Assembly (NCBI GenBank): GCA_046482855.1
Contig: JAWOEH010000141.1
Coordinates: 1-8,121 of the forward strand
Source: CAYVSF01 sp046482855
GTDB lineage: Bacteria > Bacteroidota > Bacteroidia > Bacteroidales > UBA12077
Direction: 5' to 3'
Length of the DNA stretch: 8,121 nucleotides
Shown here: in pieces, positions 6,551-8,121 of the stretch
Numbering within the stretch: the first letter of the stretch is position 1
Layout: every line of letters begins with the position of its first letter
Position numbers and translations under genes: made by a program
The notes under the pieces: model-generated
What the model saw: only the letters and a program-made list of their open reading frames with translations
Told to the model about the DNA's origin: nothing
The model's database searches: none

Positions 6551-7060
6551 ATGCACGAATGCCCTAATAAACATTTCGATAAAAATCAAGATCTGCCTCC
6601 ACAACGCATTCAGAAGATAATTTACTGGATACATAAACGGTTTAATATAAAAATGGGGGTAATTGCCGGTATCTGTACCGGAACTGTGGTGTGTTATATT
6701 AATCTTAAATATGGTATGTACATTGCCTTGGCTGCATTTTCGCGCCAATTTTTCTATAACCTGGTAATGGCTGGTTATAATACAAAACTGTGCGAACGCT
6801 GTGCAGTACTTATTCAAAACCGTTGGCCAGCCCTTTTTTGTGCCGCGTTTTTGCCTTCATTCGTAGCCTTTTCGGGTATTTTCTCGGTGCATTACTTTCT
6901 GGGTACGCCAGATCCGCTGGAGAGCACACTGTGGCAAGGCTATGCAAATTTATTTGTTTTCTTTTTGACCGCCCTGGTTTTTCGAGACGATTTGGATAAA
7001 CGCTATAAACTATTGAAGGTGCTTCTCTCGCCGCCACGCAGTGTACGACGAGATGCATAG
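6551..7060 (+). CDS. Four-helix integral membrane protein of unknown function
   Basis: This 169-residue protein is not one I can assign to a named family. It has a polar, basic N-terminus (1-34) and predicted membrane segments at about 35-52, 56-74, 93-116 and 127-144. The C-terminal tail is strongly charged (RDDLDKRYKLLK... SVRRDA), and the positive charges suggest that both ends face the cytoplasm. The second helix contains an arginine (SRQFFYN, 64-70). The loop between helices 2 and 3 carries a CxxC pair (Cys81, Cys84), and the loop after helix 3 has HYFLGTPDPLEST (114-126). The start is supported by TAAGGAA (6534-6540) about 10 bases upstream and a -7 box at 6506-6513; a nearby upstream ATG (6531) stops at once. 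The stop codon lies 4 bp from that of the convergent symporter gene. Confidence 0.78.
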   Translation: MHECPNKHFDKNQDLPPQRIQKIIYWIHKRFNIKMGVIAGICTGTVVCYINLKYGMYIALAAFSRQFFYNLVMAGYNTKLCERCAVLIQNRWPALFCAAFLPSFVAFSGIFSVHYFLGTPDPLESTLWQGYANLFVFFLTALVFRDDLDKRYKLLKVLLSPPRSVRRDA

Positions 7061-7064
7061 CAGC

Positions 7065-8121
7065 CTAATCCCCGGGCTTTTCTTTTAATACCTCTCCTTC
7101 AGATTTTGCAATGATAACGGCTCCGCAACTATCACTCCATACATTGGTAGCTGTTCGGAACATATCCAAAATCCGGTCTACGGCAAGAATTAACCCTACG
7201 CCCTCCAGTGGTAGCCCCAGGGCTGAAAGTATCACCGTAATCATCACTAATCCGGCCATAGGGATCCCAGCAGCTCCTATCGATGCCAAAAGAGCAGTTA
7301 TTACCACAATACCTTGTTCTAGAATAGAAAGATCCATTTGATATGCCTGCGCAATAAATAAAGCAGCTACACATTCATACAAAGCTGTACCATCCATATT
7401 AATTGTTGCCCCTAGTGGCAAGGTGAAACTGGTAATTTTATTCGAAACTCCACTTTTTTCCTCTGTTGCAGTCATGGTTAAAGGTAACGTGGCACTGGAG
7501 CTGGAAGTTGAAAAGGCCGTTAACAGAGGAGTAGTCATATTAGAAAAGTGCCACCTGGGATGGACTTTAGCAATAAATCGAAGCAATAGTGGTAAGGTAA
7601 TAAACGCATGTACAAACAAACTTAGCAGCACTGTAGCCATATAAAGCCCCATTCTACCGGCAAATTCACTAATGCTGGGTGCTTCGGCAATAGCCACCGC
7701 AACAATACCAAATACACCAATTGGGGTAAAACGTATGATGAAAAGCGTGATCTTCATCATCACATCAAACACTGAAGAGAAAAAATCGGTAAGGAAAATT
7801 CGGGGTCTGTTATCTACTTGCGTAATAAAAAAACCAAATAGCAGCGCAAAGAAAATAATCGATAGCATGTGTCCCTGCGTTAAACTCTCAAAGATATTGG
7901 TCGGAACAATTTTCATTAGGGTGTCTCCAAAACTATCTTCTAATACAGGCATATCACCAATTTCTCTTACAAGTCCAATATCAGCTCCAACGCCCGGTTT
8001 TAAAAGGTTTACAAAAAATAATCCCGTCAGAATTGCAAGGGTACTGGTGCCTACATAGTAAAAAAGTGTCTTAATTCCCAACCGCCCAAAATTCTCTGCT
8101 GAGCCTATATTTGTAATGCCC
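7065..8121 (-). CDS. DAACS/SLC1-family dicarboxylate or amino acid:cation symporter, N-terminus cut by window edge
   Basis: The frame is open from the TAG at 7065-7067 to the window end, giving 351 residues. Complete homologues are about 400-430, so roughly the first one or two helices are missing. A TTG at 8081 is an internal leucine codon, not the start, because the preceding codons (GITNIGSAENFGR) continue the family's sequence. Substrate-site motifs are all present: HP1 AFSTSSSSATLP (7482-7517), TM7 NMDGT (7386-7400), HP2 SIGAAGIPMAG (about 7251-7283) and TM8 DRILDMFRTATNVWSD (7131-7178). These supply the counterparts of GltPh Asp390, Asp394, Arg397, Thr398, Asn401 and Asp405. It is an inner-membrane elevator-type transporter that uses Na+ or H+ to import acidic substrates. 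The TM8 arginine favours an acidic substrate such as aspartate, glutamate or a dicarboxylate. It is unlinked by function to its convergent neighbour. Confidence 0.94.
   Translation of the reverse strand, partial: GITNIGSAENFGRLGIKTLFYYVGTSTLAILTGLFFVNLLKPGVGADIGLVREIGDMPVLEDSFGDTLMKIVPTNIFESLTQGHMLSIIFFALLFGFFITQVDNRPRIFLTDFFSSVFDVMMKITLFIIRFTPIGVFGIVAVAIAEAPSISEFAGRMGLYMATVLLSLFVHAFITLPLLLRFIAKVHPRWHFSNMTTPLLTAFSTSSSSATLPLTMTATEEKSGVSNKITSFTLPLGATINMDGTALYECVAALFIAQAYQMDLSILEQGIVVITALLASIGAAGIPMAGLVMITVILSALGLPLEGVGLILAVDRILDMFRTATNVWSDSCGAVIIAKSEGEVLKEKPGD

Noticed and set aside
7111..8058. Plus-strand open frames of 73-128 codons opposite the symporter gene
   Set aside because: They are antisense to the transporter motifs HP1, NMDGT and TM8 and lack any recognisable domain.

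Overview
The window looks like a chromosomal stretch from a member of the Bacteroidota, probably a Cytophagales-like or related lineage. The DNA is moderately AT-rich. Most genes lack a clear Shine-Dalgarno site, and -7 boxes of the Bacteroidota form TAnnTTTG precede two of them. The gene content also fits the phylum: an exported SagB-type nitroreductase and a CBM9-like/DUF5916 outer-membrane protein. I see no phage, transposon, CRISPR, tRNA or rRNA. No intergenic stretch exceeds 300 bases.

Layout. On the minus strand, 2216 down to base 1 and beyond, a three-gene unit encodes a FlK-like hotdog acyl-CoA thioesterase, an exported SagB/ThcOx-type nitroreductase, and a PLP-dependent MalY/PatB-type C-S lyase or aminotransferase. 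The lyase runs off the left edge, and only a handful of C-terminal residues appear to be missing. A divergent promoter region of about 147 bp (2217-2363) separates this unit from prfC (peptide chain release factor 3, 2364-3944, plus strand). A DUF5916 outer-membrane protein follows on the plus strand (about 4017-6461), then a small four-helix membrane protein of unknown function (6551-7060). That protein converges, with only 4 bp between stop codons, on a minus-strand DAACS/SLC1-type cation symporter for dicarboxylates or amino acids. The symporter lacks its N-terminus because the window ends.

Function. The three minus-strand genes are probably co-transcribed: the gaps are 36 bp and 3 bp. They may share a role in thio-compound or acyl-CoA metabolism, but the sequence does not show a pathway. 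prfC is a core translation gene. The remaining genes are cell-envelope proteins with no evident mutual pathway.

I find no convincing new multi-gene system. The best spot for a second look is the prfC/DUF5916 junction (3969-4036). There a strong Shine-Dalgarno site and an ATG sit in the wrong frame for the downstream gene. A two-part hairpin followed by a T tract covers every candidate start codon, and one extra T would restore a clean signal peptide. This is either a sequence error, a disabled start, or a regulatory leader.
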